64,000 nt of DNA, taken from the NCBI GenBank assembly GCA_049241565.1, contig JBMLQL010000064.1, forward strand, positions 1 through 64,000, written 5' to 3'. Shown here one piece after another: positions 27,876-37,254 of this stretch (within the stretch, counting starts at the first letter, position 1; every line of letters begins with the position of its first letter). Both the position numbers and the translations under genes were made by a program. This DNA comes from DZBG01 sp049241565. GTDB taxonomy: Bacteria; Bdellovibrionota; Bacteriovoracia; Bacteriovoracales; Bacteriovoracaceae. Below the pieces are notes generated by a model. That model was not told the DNA's origin. It did not search any database and saw only the letters and a list, made by a program, of their open reading frames with translations.

Positions 27876-28663
27876 TATAAAATCTTCGATAAAAAGTTAG
27901 TTAAAAAGAAATCCACAATAAGAACGATAACCATTCCCCAAACCACGGCCATATTTGTTCCGCGTCCTACACCTTCAGCTCCACCGCTAACTTTAAAACC
28001 ATGGTAAGTGCCAATGATGCCAATCAGGTAACCAAAAACAAATCCTTTAATCAATCCTTCCGCAATCATACTCAGTTTCATGAAGTCACCCACTTTCATC
28101 GTGTACATGACATCATCAATGCCGAGGACTTTAACACCAATAAACCATGAGCCAAGATGACCAATGAAAAGAAAAATTCCTGTCAGCAGAGGCATAGATA
28201 ACATTGCTGCGAGAATTCGAGGAACGGCGAGATATTGATAACTATTGATACCCATCACTTCGAGAGCATCAACTTGCTCAGTCACTTTCATGGTTCCGAT
28301 CTGTGCGGCCATGGCAGCTCCACATCGACCGGCCACAACAAGACCGGTAAAAACGGGAGCTAACTCTTTGGCCAGAGAAATAAGAACAAGCGGGCCAATG
28401 AGTGTATCAATATTCATGAAAGTAAAACCAAGATAGATTTGAAGAGCAAAAACCATTCCGGTAAATCCAGCAGTGAGTCCCACGATGAAAAGAGACTTGT
28501 TTCCGATGAAATACATTTGATCCCAAAGGAGTTTCCACCGAAAAGGAGGTTTGATCGCCCAAAAGGCAGTGATAAACATGTACTGAGTGAACTCACCCAG
28601 GCCATTGATGGTGTCTAAAATCGACTGACCTAATTGTTCTATCCAATTTTTAATATAGACCAT
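27875..28663 (-). CDS. mlaE: Mla-type ABC transporter permease
   Basis: 262 residues, five to six membrane segments. Family features: PVFTGLVVAGRCGAAMAAQIG and MKVTEQVDALEVMGI, diagnostic of MlaE/TTG2B permeases. It shares one base with mlaF and begins 3 bp after alr. With mlaF and the MCE protein it forms the inner-membrane part of an intermembrane phospholipid transporter. No mlaB or mlaC homologue is next to it. Confidence 0.92.
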   Translation of the reverse strand: MVYIKNWIEQLGQSILDTINGLGEFTQYMFITAFWAIKPPFRWKLLWDQMYFIGNKSLFIVGLTAGFTGMVFALQIYLGFTFMNIDTLIGPLVLISLAKELAPVFTGLVVAGRCGAAMAAQIGTMKVTEQVDALEVMGINSYQYLAVPRILAAMLSMPLLTGIFLFIGHLGSWFIGVKVLGIDDVMYTMKVGDFMKLSMIAEGLIKGFVFGYLIGIIGTYHGFKVSGGAEGVGRGTNMAVVWGMVIVLIVDFFLTNFLSKIL

Positions 28664-28666
28664 AAT

Positions 28667-29770
28667 TTATGATACAGAATAAATTCGAGGAACGCGACTA
28701 CTGACCGCACAGAGAAGCTGATAAGAGATGGTTTTCATCTGATCTGCTATATCAACTATCACTTTGGGGTCATGGTTCCACAACTCTATTATTTCTGATG
28801 CCTTTATATTGGGAAAATCTGCTGTTTTAAAAAATAAAAAACTAAGATCCATATTCACACGTGCAAAAAGCTGACAAGCAGCTCCCTTCACCGTGAGACG
28901 AGTTCCGCTAGCATAAGTGAGAACACCATCTCCATACCCCAAGGGAAGAATCACCACAACGCCATCGTCTCCGGCCACATGATTACCGTAGCCCACGGGC
29001 GTTCCCTTTTTAATCTCCATGACCTTCATCACTTTAGACTGAAGCATGGAAATATTATGGCCACCGTTCTCAGCTCCCGCATACATCATGATGCCAGGAC
29101 GGACAAAACTCTCCTCAACACCAAAGCGTTGTGAAATGGCCCCAGAATTGGCCACTGAAGTTGTTTTAATTGAAAGACCTTGAGATTCAAAAAAGGCTTT
29201 TGCTTCCTTGAACATTTCGTACTGACGGTGAGTGCGGTCTCCCGCTTTCAATTTCATATCTGCACAAGCAAAGTGAGTCATCAGATGTTCAATTTCAAAA
29301 CGATTATTTTTTTTGAGAACCGAGACAAGATCTCTCCACTCCTCTTTACTTACACCTAAGCGATTCATTCCTGTGTTGAGTTTGATCACCAGAGGTAATC
29401 TTTTAAAGCTCATATCCTCCACGACTCTTTTCACATCAGTGACTTGATGAAGGACGGGAAGAACATCGTGATAAAGATAAAACTGTGAATACTCTGGATG
29501 CAAAATTTCAGTATCAGAGAAAACATAAACCCTGGCCGGGAATGCAGGCTCGTCTTTAATCAATGTCATCGCCTCACCGAGAGAGGCGACACCTATTTGC
29601 TGAATTTTTAATTCATGGGCCAGAAACTTTGCCACAGGTAAAAGCCCATGCCCATAAGCATTGGCCTTCACCATAGGAAGAATTTGGCTCGCCGGAGCGA
29701 GACTCTGAATATGCTTAATATTTTCCGCGAGTAACGGAAAACTCACGATTAGTTGAGAACTATGTCGCAT
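28667..29770 (-). CDS. alr: Alanine racemase
   Basis: 367 residues. PLP lysine Lys35 in PMVKANAYGHG, second-domain motif LPLGYGDG with the catalytic Tyr, and ARVNMD where most enzymes have GRVSMD. It makes D-alanine for peptidoglycan in the cytoplasm. It is placed between a signalling-like gene (5 bp upstream) and mlaE (3 bp downstream), in one long operon. Confidence 0.93.
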   Translation of the reverse strand: MRHSSQLIVSFPLLAENIKHIQSLAPASQILPMVKANAYGHGLLPVAKFLAHELKIQQIGVASLGEAMTLIKDEPAFPARVYVFSDTEILHPEYSQFYLYHDVLPVLHQVTDVKRVVEDMSFKRLPLVIKLNTGMNRLGVSKEEWRDLVSVLKKNNRFEIEHLMTHFACADMKLKAGDRTHRQYEMFKEAKAFFESQGLSIKTTSVANSGAISQRFGVEESFVRPGIMMYAGAENGGHNISMLQSKVMKVMEIKKGTPVGYGNHVAGDDGVVVILPLGYGDGVLTYASGTRLTVKGAACQLFARVNMDLSFLFFKTADFPNIKASEIIELWNHDPKVIVDIADQMKTISYQLLCAVSSRVPRIYSVS

Positions 29771-29775
29771 AATAA

Positions 29776-31209
29776 TTAAAGTGTCAGCCCGCGAGATCTT
29801 TCTCTTTTTATAGGATTGATCGCAAATTCTGTTTCACTCGCCTCGTTCCAATCTTTCTCCATTACACGTAAACAATACTGAGCTGAGGCCGGAAGTAATT
29901 TAATCTGCGGATAAATTTCAGATCCTAGAACCTGAGCATCATCTTCAAAAAATCTCCAATAAGAAAATTGTCTGAGAATAGTTTGAATACGAATATGTTC
30001 TGCCTCTAATTTTTCTTTTTCAACGAAGACAACAATTTGTCCAGGACCAAGCACACTTAAACGAGATGATTGATCGAGCTTCTGAGTTAGTGAACTGAAA
30101 AATTCATGATAGAAAGCACTCCAGTAGAAGCGATTATTCTGGCGACGCTTAATCGTTTGAAGAAGTGAAGTCATAGAGATAAAGATAATTTTTCCACTCT
30201 CTTCACCGGCCTGAGCTTGCCAGCGATCCATCAGCTCCATGGCTTCCCACATCGGAATAGCTTGAGTTGTCATTACTGGACGATTCTCTTGAAGACGAAC
30301 CTGGCGATAGATCTGAGTCAGCATCAATTCAAAAACTTCCCAAGGGAAAAACTCTTCTTCATTTTTAACTGTCTCAATAAAGATCAAAGATTCTGGATTA
30401 ATATCTGATCCATGAAGCTTAATTACTTTCGGTTCAGTTTCAAAAAGATCATTGGCCACTTGAAAGGCCATATCTTGAGCAAAAAATTCAATTCCCTGAG
30501 TATTTGTTTGTCCTAACCAAAGTGAAGGGAAAGGAACAAAATTTTTCTTATGCATTTCTGGCGCAATAAGTTTTTGACCATTTTGAGAAAGTTCATAAAA
30601 ACCGAAATTCTTGATCATTTCCCAATTTGAAAATTTATGCGACAGGGCCTGTTGAAACTCGCCCACTGATGTTTTTGTTTCAAGATCTGAAAGGAACTCG
30701 CGAATAAATTTGAATGAGGCCTGAAATGTTTCGGCCTTATGTCTCTCTGTCAAAAGACGACCACTACGGGCCTGAAGACGAGTGACTCTTTCTTTAAGAT
30801 CATTCATCTCTGATCGATGCGCTTTCTCACGACGGGCCGACTCAATCAATTGTCCCATCTGTAATCCAAGAGTCATGTCTTGGTGAAGGTACGCCATTGG
30901 TGCTAATCCCAATGTTGATTGTAATAAAATCTTGGTCGATTCCTTTGAAAAGAAAGCGTAGTTCAATTGTTTGCTTATCACTTTGGGATGATTCTTAAAT
31001 TGAATCGGTCCTGAACTCATGCGAGTCACATCGATAATAGAAATATCTGGTGTCTCAATATTGACAGCAACCCAATACTCATCAAGAGTTTGGTAAAGAT
31101 GAGCGAAGATTCCTTGATGACGGAGAGAGGAAGTCATCTCCTTAGCGGCCTGTAGATCATCAATTAAGATGGCCACTGTTAAATCAGATCCATGATTTGT
31201 GGTTTGCAT
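29776..31209 (-). CDS. Receiver-like, coiled-coil and degenerate GGDEF-like protein
   Basis: 477 residues. Residues 10-120 read like a response-regulator receiver: PDISIIDV with the phospho-Asp position kept, but PMAYLHQD where the conserved Lys should be. Residues 125-165 are a charged coiled coil, 165-300 GAF-like, and 320-460 resemble a GGDEF domain in which the active-site loop is replaced (LSVLGPGQIVVFV in the place of RYGGDEFVVLL). It would be catalytically dead for c-di-GMP synthesis. All domain calls are from pattern only. GGAGG 6 bases before the ATG supports the start. First gene of the alr-mla operon. Confidence 0.45.
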   Translation of the reverse strand: MQTTNHGSDLTVAILIDDLQAAKEMTSSLRHQGIFAHLYQTLDEYWVAVNIETPDISIIDVTRMSSGPIQFKNHPKVISKQLNYAFFSKESTKILLQSTLGLAPMAYLHQDMTLGLQMGQLIESARREKAHRSEMNDLKERVTRLQARSGRLLTERHKAETFQASFKFIREFLSDLETKTSVGEFQQALSHKFSNWEMIKNFGFYELSQNGQKLIAPEMHKKNFVPFPSLWLGQTNTQGIEFFAQDMAFQVANDLFETEPKVIKLHGSDINPESLIFIETVKNEEEFFPWEVFELMLTQIYRQVRLQENRPVMTTQAIPMWEAMELMDRWQAQAGEESGKIIFISMTSLLQTIKRRQNNRFYWSAFYHEFFSSLTQKLDQSSRLSVLGPGQIVVFVEKEKLEAEHIRIQTILRQFSYWRFFEDDAQVLGSEIYPQIKLLPASAQYCLRVMEKDWNEASETEFAINPIKRERSRGLTL

Positions 31210-31276
31210 ATCGGTCCTCCATGGCCTAGTCAGCTTTCTTGTAAAATGCTATCCTGCGCAGAGGGACTTCGACAAC

Positions 31277-31822
31277 TTATGTGTGAAAGAACTCCTCTAA
31301 AAAAGTGACTACTTGAGAACGAAGCTCACCTATTGTCCCCTTATTATTCCACCGAGTACCGACTTTCCCAAAAATCGTCTGTCTTTCCTGATAAATTCGA
31401 CGCAATTCCATCTCCCCTAGCTTAAGCAGCGGACGGGGTTCTTGCTCACTATCCAGTTTTAATCGCTCTAAACAGATCTCAAAGGGAGCCTCGAGATGAA
31501 CCCATTTCAAACTGCGACTACTCCCATAAAGCTCCCAAAGCATGGGAGTGAGAGTTCCACCTCCCAAGGCCAGAACCGCTGGAGACTCTTCTTTGAGAAA
31601 AGACTCAAAGGCCTGACGTTCTCGTTTTCGGAATTCTTCCCAGCCAAGATGCTCAATCAACTCGGCCAGGGTTTTCATCTTAGGTTTGGAGTTTTTAAGG
31701 ATCAGATCATCCAAATCTTGGATAACGGTCAGTCGCCCTTCTTGATCCCAATCTCTGATAAGGGTCAGCGCCGTGCTCTTTCCGGCCCCAGAAAACCCAC
31801 AAATTAGAATTTTTTTACTCAT
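31277..31822 (-). CDS. aroK: Shikimate kinase
   Basis: 181 residues from the ATG at 31822; a TTG seven codons earlier is the alternative. Walker A GFSGAGKST, an early DLDD, FRKRERQAF and LALGGGTL are the shikimate-binding and phosphate-binding motifs. It phosphorylates shikimate in the chorismate pathway, and aroC is also in this window. The family is about 170-180 residues, so it is full length. Confidence 0.88.
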   Translation of the reverse strand: MSKKILICGFSGAGKSTALTLIRDWDQEGRLTVIQDLDDLILKNSKPKMKTLAELIEHLGWEEFRKRERQAFESFLKEESPAVLALGGGTLTPMLWELYGSSRSLKWVHLEAPFEICLERLKLDSEQEPRPLLKLGEMELRRIYQERQTIFGKVGTRWNNKGTIGELRSQVVTFLEEFFHT

Positions 31823-31900
31823 AAATGATTCACTGCTTTTCAAATGGTTCGATCTTTAATAATTAAACCTTGTTTTGTTTTAACTAAAAAGGTGAATTTC

Positions 31901-32449
31901 ATGACTACTTCTATTAAATCTCTTCCAGCCGAACTGGGCCTGCTTAAACTTCCTCTGAATGTGGAAACTGAGTTTGAGATGAATGAAGAAACTGAGGAGT
32001 GGGTAAAGAGCATTCTTCTTGAAATGAATGAGAACGCTTCTGACAAAACTCCTGCTGAAAATCTTGAGGAAACTTACCTTCATATCAGTGGGCGCATGAC
32101 AAAGAAATTTACCTCTGAGAATGGGGAATATCTTCTGATGTCGGTGCGTATCCAAACTGAATATAATACAGAATGTGTTCGCACTCTTAAACCCATGTCA
32201 GAATCAATGGATCTTGAGTTTAATGTCTGTTTTATTAACGAGACTTTAGCGACAAGTGAGCTTTTTGCTGAAATCGACGAAACTTATCTTGATGGCGCTG
32301 TGTACGAAATTTATTTCTACAATAAAAAGACCGCTAATATCCAAGAGATGATTCACGAGCAAATTTACCTAAATTACAACCAGTATCCAATACTTGACGC
32401 AGAGAGCGACATTCCGGGAGCAGTGGCGGAAGAACCCACTAAACAATAA
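31901..32449 (+). CDS. yceD: YceD-family (DUF177) protein
   Basis: 182 residues from the ATG at 31901 (AAAAAGGTG 6 bases upstream), acidic. The position directly before rpmF is the conserved yceD-rpmF context. DUF177 proteins are linked to 23S rRNA accumulation. The sequence is divergent, lacking most cysteines of the E. coli protein, and the assignment leans on length, acidity and synteny. Confidence 0.72.
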   Translation: MTTSIKSLPAELGLLKLPLNVETEFEMNEETEEWVKSILLEMNENASDKTPAENLEETYLHISGRMTKKFTSENGEYLLMSVRIQTEYNTECVRTLKPMSESMDLEFNVCFINETLATSELFAEIDETYLDGAVYEIYFYNKKTANIQEMIHEQIYLNYNQYPILDAESDIPGAVAEEPTKQ

Positions 32450-32461
32450 TCAAAATAATGC

Positions 32462-32489
32462 TTGGCAATTATAGGCCATGTGTTATAGA
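32462..32489 (+). promoter_or_regulatory. Probable sigma-70 promoter of rpmF
   Basis: TTGGCA (32462-32467), 16-bp spacer, TATAGA (32484-32489), in the gap between yceD and rpmF. Expected start near 32496 gives a leader of about 55 bases, so rpmF can be made independently of yceD. Confidence 0.5.
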
Positions 32490-32551
32490 TATTACTCTCA
32501 TTTTTAATGAATACAGTATTTAACGATAGATAAGATAACGAGGAGTAGCTT

Positions 32552-32761
32552 GTGGCAGTACCTAAGAAAAGGGCCAGTGTTTCGAGAAAGGGTTTAAGAA
32601 GAGCCGGTCAACACCATAAATTATACAGAAAATTCCCAATGACTTGTTCAAACTGCGGCGATTACACAATGCCTCACCACGTTTGTCCTTCTTGCGGTCA
32701 CTATAAAGGCAAGCAAGTTATGGAAATTAAAGTTAAAGCTCCAGCAACTGCTGAAGCCTAA
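32552..32761 (+). CDS. rpmF: Ribosomal protein bL32
   Basis: 69 residues with GTG start (GAGGAG upstream). MAVPKKRASVSRKG is the classic L32 N-terminus. Cys32, Cys35, Cys45 and Cys48 form an intact zinc ribbon, so this is the zinc-binding (C+) form. It is followed by a strong terminator rather than by plsX. Confidence 0.97.
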   Translation: MAVPKKRASVSRKGLRRAGQHHKLYRKFPMTCSNCGDYTMPHHVCPSCGHYKGKQVMEIKVKAPATAEA

Positions 32762-32800
32762 TCTTTTGACCAAGCAAAAAATTGCAAGTAAATATAAAAA

Positions 32801-32830
32801 GCCTTCTCCACACGAGAAGGCTTTTTTTTT
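32801..32830 (+). terminator. Terminator after rpmF
   Basis: 8-bp stem GCCTTCTC / GAGAAGGC with loop CACAC and nine T residues. Strong rho-independent signal separating rpmF from the fab genes. Confidence 0.9.
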
Positions 32831-32845
32831 GACCAAGGATCTGAA

Positions 32846-33847
32846 ATGAAAATGTTTCGCACCAAGATTCTAGGCACGGGTAGCTTTGTTCCAGATAAAA
32901 TTCTGACGAATGATGATATAGCTAAACGTGTTGAGACGAACCACCAATGGATCGTTGAAAGAACAGGAATTCATACGAGAAGAATTTCCGACCCTTCTAA
33001 AGATGAACTTCCAAGTGGAATGGCAGCTAAAGCGGCGATAAGGGCCCTTGAGATGGCCAACCTCACTCCAAATGATATCGATCTTATTCTCTTCTCCGTC
33101 ACTATCCCTGACATGTTTTTTCCTAACACCGCGTCTGTCCTTCAAGAAAAACTTGGGATGACAAACAACTGCGCGTGCTTGGATGTAAACGCCGCTTGTT
33201 CTGGCTGGATCTACGCCTACCCTATGGCCGATGCTCTTATCAAAACTGGTGTCTACAAACACATCATGATGGTGGGCTGTGAGATGACCAGTGGTTTTAA
33301 TAACTGGGATGATCGCAACACTTGTATTCTCTTTGGTGATGGATGTGGTGTGACGATAATGGGACGCTCTTCTGAAAATGAAGATGCACAAGTTTACAGT
33401 ACTGTCCTCTCTTCTGATTCGACGAAAAAAGATCACCTTATTCTTCATGCTGGTGGAGCCGCTAAGCCGATCCGCGAAGAAGTTCTTAAAAATAATGAGC
33501 AGTGGGTTTCAATGAACGGCCAGGAAGTTTTCAAGGCCGCCGTCAAAACCATGGCCAGCCATTGTGAAAAACTTCTTCAAGAAACAGGAATCACTCTTGA
33601 TCAGGTAAAATGGTTTATTCCTCACCAGGCCAATCTTCGTATTATTGAGGCCACGGCCAATCGTCTGAATTTCCCGATGGAAAAAGTTGCGATCAATGTG
33701 GATAAATATGCCAATACTTCATCGGCCAGTATTCCTATCGCTCTTGATGATTTTGTCCGTGATGGAAAAATTCAGAGAGGAGATATTGTTCTGATGGCCG
33801 CTTTCGGTGCAGGACTCACCTCTGGTGCAGTATTAATTAAGTATTAA
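32846..33847 (+). CDS. fabH: 3-oxoacyl-ACP synthase III
   Basis: 333 residues. Catalytic Cys in DVNAACSGWIYAY, His in WFIPHQANLRI and Asn in YANTSSASIP make the Cys-His-Asn triad. It starts fatty-acid synthesis by condensing acetyl-CoA (or another short acyl-CoA) with malonyl-ACP. First gene of fabH-fabD-fabG-acpP-fabF, 16 bp after the rpmF terminator, with AAGGA before the ATG. Confidence 0.96.
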   Translation: MKMFRTKILGTGSFVPDKILTNDDIAKRVETNHQWIVERTGIHTRRISDPSKDELPSGMAAKAAIRALEMANLTPNDIDLILFSVTIPDMFFPNTASVLQEKLGMTNNCACLDVNAACSGWIYAYPMADALIKTGVYKHIMMVGCEMTSGFNNWDDRNTCILFGDGCGVTIMGRSSENEDAQVYSTVLSSDSTKKDHLILHAGGAAKPIREEVLKNNEQWVSMNGQEVFKAAVKTMASHCEKLLQETGITLDQVKWFIPHQANLRIIEATANRLNFPMEKVAINVDKYANTSSASIPIALDDFVRDGKIQRGDIVLMAAFGAGLTSGAVLIKY

Positions 33848-33859
33848 AAGGATATTGAT

Positions 33860-34807
33860 ATGAAGGTCACTCTTCTCTTCCCAGGGCAAGGAGCTCAGTA
33901 CGTGGGCATGGGAAACAATCTTAAAGATGCTCCTGTGTATTCTTATTTTAAAAAAGCTGATGAGATTTTAAATTATTCAATTTCAGTAATGTGTGCTGAA
34001 GGGCCTGAAGATAAACTCAAGCTCACAGAAAATACTCAACCGGCCATCGTCACTCATTCTGTGGCCCTTTTTGAAAAACTAAAACCAATTCTTGCGGCCA
34101 AAAATATTGAGATCGCTCAAGTTCTTGGCCACTCTGTGGGCGAGTATGCGGCTCTTGTTGCTGCTGGGGTGATGAAATTTGAAGACGCCGTGAAAGCGGT
34201 TCACCTTCGTGGAAAATATATGCAAGAAGCAGTTCCTGTCGGACAAGGAAAGATGATTGCAATTTTAAAACTTGATGGAGATATTGTGAAAGAAGCTTGT
34301 CGAAAAGCTTCAACGGCAGACTCTCAAGTGATGCCTGCTAATTTTAATGATCCCAAACAAATTGTTATTTCAGGTCATGCTGAAGCTTGTGATCAAGCGG
34401 TGAAATGGTTAGAAGAAAATGTTAAAGAAAGGTTTGGAGCTATTCCTCTTCAGGTTTCTGCTCCTTTCCATTCAGCTTTGATGAAACCTGCGGCTGAAAA
34501 GATGACTCAAGTTCTATCTGATATTCAGCTTACTCCTAATAAACTTCCTTACATCGCCAATATTGATGCTAAAAAATATGAAGCAGGAACTGAAGCGGAT
34601 AAAATTCGCAAAAATCTTATCGATCAAGTTTGTGGTTCAGTTCTTTGGACTCAGTCGATTCAAGAAATCGGCGCGACTTCGAAGTTTATTGAAGTCGGCC
34701 CAGGAAAAGTCTTGGCCGGACTTGTAAAACGTATTATCCCAGATGCCCAAGTTCTGTCTTTAGATACCCCAGAATCATTTGAAAAATTAGAGGAGTTCCT
34801 CGCATGA
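33860..34807 (+). CDS. fabD: Malonyl-CoA:ACP transacylase
   Basis: 315 residues. FPGQGAQYVGMG at the start, nucleophile in GHSVGEYAAL, and APFHSALM with the catalytic His. It charges ACP with malonyl groups for chain elongation. AAAGGAT upstream; overlaps fabG by 4 bp. Confidence 0.95.
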   Translation: MKVTLLFPGQGAQYVGMGNNLKDAPVYSYFKKADEILNYSISVMCAEGPEDKLKLTENTQPAIVTHSVALFEKLKPILAAKNIEIAQVLGHSVGEYAALVAAGVMKFEDAVKAVHLRGKYMQEAVPVGQGKMIAILKLDGDIVKEACRKASTADSQVMPANFNDPKQIVISGHAEACDQAVKWLEENVKERFGAIPLQVSAPFHSALMKPAAEKMTQVLSDIQLTPNKLPYIANIDAKKYEAGTEADKIRKNLIDQVCGSVLWTQSIQEIGATSKFIEVGPGKVLAGLVKRIIPDAQVLSLDTPESFEKLEEFLA

Positions 34808-35562
34808 AAGCCATCTTTTCAGACTTAGAAAATAAAATCGTTCTCGTCACTGGTGCTACCCGTGGGATTGGTAAGACCATCGCTCTTACTCTTGCGGCCC
34901 AAAAAGCTCACGTCGTTTTTAATCACCGTAATAATCCTGAATCAGCTCAAGCTCTAGCTGGAGAAATTGAGAAGGCTGGTGGGAAGGCCACAGCTCTTAA
35001 TTTTGATATTACTGATACTGCTCAAGTGCAAAAGGAGCTGGATGAGTTTATGAAAACTCATGGCCCTATTACAGGTCTCGTGAACAACGCAGGAAAATCA
35101 AAAGATCAGCTTTTGTTACGAGTAAAAGAAACAGACATCGAAGACATCATTAATACAAATCTTAAGGCCACGATGGTTTTAACAAATCATTTAGTGAAAA
35201 CCTTTATGCGTGCAGAAAATGTTTCTATTGTGAATATGAGCTCGATTGTTGGCCTTATGGGAAATGTGGCCCAGTCTAATTATGCTGCTTCAAAAGCAGG
35301 GCTGATTGGCTATACAAAAGCTGTGGCCAAAGAACTGGCCAGTCGCAATGTTCGTGCCAACGCTATCTGCCCAGGTTTTATTGCCACAGATATGACGGAT
35401 GCCCTGACTGACAAAGCAAAAGAAGAATACTTTAATAACATACCGCTCAAAAGGTTTGGGACTACTGAGGAAGTAGCTAATTTAACATGCTTTCTCTTAA
35501 GCCAGGCCTCTGGATATATTACAGGGGAAGTCATTAAGATTGACGGCGGATTGTATATTTAA
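34804..35562 (+). CDS. fabG: 3-oxoacyl-ACP reductase
   Basis: 252 residues. TGATRGIG cofactor motif, NNAGKSKD, Ser in MSSIVG, YAASK active site and a C-terminal GEVIKIDGG typical of FabG. NADPH-dependent reduction of 3-oxoacyl-ACP. Coupled to fabD by ATGA overlap. Confidence 0.94.
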   Translation: MKAIFSDLENKIVLVTGATRGIGKTIALTLAAQKAHVVFNHRNNPESAQALAGEIEKAGGKATALNFDITDTAQVQKELDEFMKTHGPITGLVNNAGKSKDQLLLRVKETDIEDIINTNLKATMVLTNHLVKTFMRAENVSIVNMSSIVGLMGNVAQSNYAASKAGLIGYTKAVAKELASRNVRANAICPGFIATDMTDALTDKAKEEYFNNIPLKRFGTTEEVANLTCFLLSQASGYITGEVIKIDGGLYI

Positions 35563-35598
35563 TAAAACTGTCTATCTCGAATTTTGGAGGATACTTTA

Positions 35599-35832
35599 AT
35601 GGAATTACAAGAAAAAGTGATTAAGCTCGTTTCTGAAGCGACAAAAATGGATGCTGGTAATATCAGCTTAGGCACTAGTTTTATCGATGACCTCAATCTA
35701 GATTCTCTAGATATGGTTGAACTTATGATGAAGATGGAAGATGAGTTCGGCGTAGAGATTCCAGAAGATGAGACTGAGAATCTTAAGTCAATCGGTGATG
35801 TTGTTAACTACCTTAAAACAAAACAACAATAA
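35599..35832 (+). CDS. acpP: Acyl carrier protein
   Basis: 77 residues from the ATG at 35599, with GGAGG 8 bases upstream. The phosphopantetheine attachment serine is Ser36 in LNLDSLDMVEL. Strongly acidic, normal length. Carries the growing acyl chain for the Fab enzymes around it. Confidence 0.97.
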   Translation: MELQEKVIKLVSEATKMDAGNISLGTSFIDDLNLDSLDMVELMMKMEDEFGVEIPEDETENLKSIGDVVNYLKTKQQ

Positions 35833-35856
35833 TTAAAAAATTTGATCTATTATGCG

Positions 35857-35890
35857 AAAGCCTCCTTTATTGGAGGCTTTCCAGTTTTTA
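35857..35890 (+). terminator. Hairpin between acpP and fabF, probable partial terminator
   Basis: 9-bp stem AAAGCCTCC / GGAGGCTTT with a 6-base loop followed by CCAGTTTTT. The T tract is displaced, so it may act as an attenuator lowering fabF relative to acpP, which the cell needs in larger amount. Confidence 0.6.
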
Positions 35891-35899
35891 GAGGCCATT

Positions 35900-37147
35900 A
35901 TGAAAATTAATCGTGTTGCCATTACAGGTATTGGAACTCTCTGCGGACTTGGAAATAATACAGAAGAAGTATGGAAAAATGCTCTTGCTGGAAAATCTGG
36001 GATCTCTACGATTGAGCGCCAAAATACAGAAAACTGGCCAGTGACATTCGCTGGTGAAGTTAAAAACTTTAGTCTTAATCCCGCTCTGATGGAACTTAAA
36101 GATCAAGATCGTTTTGATCTTTTTAATCAATATGCTCTTCACGCTGGTTCAGAGGCCATCAATCAAGCTGGTCTCACTGAAGCTGGCTATGACGCCGGAA
36201 AAATCGGTGTGATCTTTGGAACTGGTCTGGGTGGTTTCCCTCATATCGAAAAAAATCATCAAATCTTTTTAGAGAAAGGGGCCCGCAGAGTTTCTCCTTT
36301 TTTTATTCCTTCTGTGATTCCGAATATGGGGCCTGGTCTTCTTTCGATTCACTACGGTTTTAAAGGGATTAATTTCTCTATTGCTTCTGCTTGTGCCTCT
36401 TCAGCTCATGCTATTGGTGTAGCTGCGACTGAAATCATGCTTGGAAGACAAGATGCTGTGATCACCGGTGGAACTGAAGCCGTGATCACGGGGTATACCA
36501 TTGCTGGGTTTGCTTCCATGAAAGCTCTTTCAAAAAGAAATGAAGAGCCTACTCGTGCCTCTCGTCCTTTTGATACTGGACGTGATGGCTTTGTGATGGG
36601 TGAAGGCGCCGGAATCATCGTTCTCGAAAACTTAGAAAAAGCTAAGGCCCGTGGAGCGAAAATTATTGCTGAGGTTATTGGTTTCGGCGCCAGTGCAGAT
36701 GCTCACCATATCACTGCTCCTCACCCAGAAGGACTAGGTGCTTTGATTTGTATGAACCAAGCGCTAGAGCTTTCAGGTATTCCAAAAGAAGAAATTGGTT
36801 ACGTGAATGCTCACGGAACTTCAACTCCTCAAGGTGATATTGCTGAGACTGAAGCAATCAAAAAAGTTTTTGGTTCTCACGCTCACAAACTTCATGTCAG
36901 CTCAACAAAATCAATGACAGGACATCTTCTTGGAGCTGCTGGTGGACTGGAATCTATCTTCTGTATCAAGGCCCTTGAGACAGGAATCCTTCCTCCGACT
37001 ATCAATCTTGAAAATCAAGATCCTCAGTGTGATCTGGACTATGTGGCCAATAAGCCCCTTAAAAAAGATATCATGTTTGCACTAAATAATTCCTTTGGTT
37101 TTGGTGGAACAAACTCGTCGACCATCTTCAAAAAATACGTTTCTTAA
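35900..37147 (+). CDS. fabF: 3-oxoacyl-ACP synthase II
   Basis: 415 residues from the ATG at 35900 (AGAGG upstream; earlier in-frame starts lie inside the hairpin). Catalytic Cys in ASACASSAHA, His in VNAHGTSTPQGD, second His in STKSMTGHLLGAAG, plus the C-terminal NNSFGFGGTN. Elongating condensing enzyme of type II fatty-acid synthesis. Confidence 0.96.
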   Translation: MKINRVAITGIGTLCGLGNNTEEVWKNALAGKSGISTIERQNTENWPVTFAGEVKNFSLNPALMELKDQDRFDLFNQYALHAGSEAINQAGLTEAGYDAGKIGVIFGTGLGGFPHIEKNHQIFLEKGARRVSPFFIPSVIPNMGPGLLSIHYGFKGINFSIASACASSAHAIGVAATEIMLGRQDAVITGGTEAVITGYTIAGFASMKALSKRNEEPTRASRPFDTGRDGFVMGEGAGIIVLENLEKAKARGAKIIAEVIGFGASADAHHITAPHPEGLGALICMNQALELSGIPKEEIGYVNAHGTSTPQGDIAETEAIKKVFGSHAHKLHVSSTKSMTGHLLGAAGGLESIFCIKALETGILPPTINLENQDPQCDLDYVANKPLKKDIMFALNNSFGFGGTNSSTIFKKYVS

Positions 37148-37149
37148 TT

Positions 37150-37176
37150 AATCAGAGGACCTAGCGTCCTCTGATT
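37150..37176 (+). terminator. Terminator after fabF
   Basis: 11-bp perfect stem AATCAGAGGAC / GTCCTCTGATT with loop CTAGC, followed by ATTAATTT. Closes the fab operon. Confidence 0.7.
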
Positions 37177-37254
37177 ATTAATTTATGACGCCGCTCTCTC
37201 TATCGACTTTTTCCCAAGAAAGTGATGAAATAGAAGCTCCAAGGAGCTTTTTCT

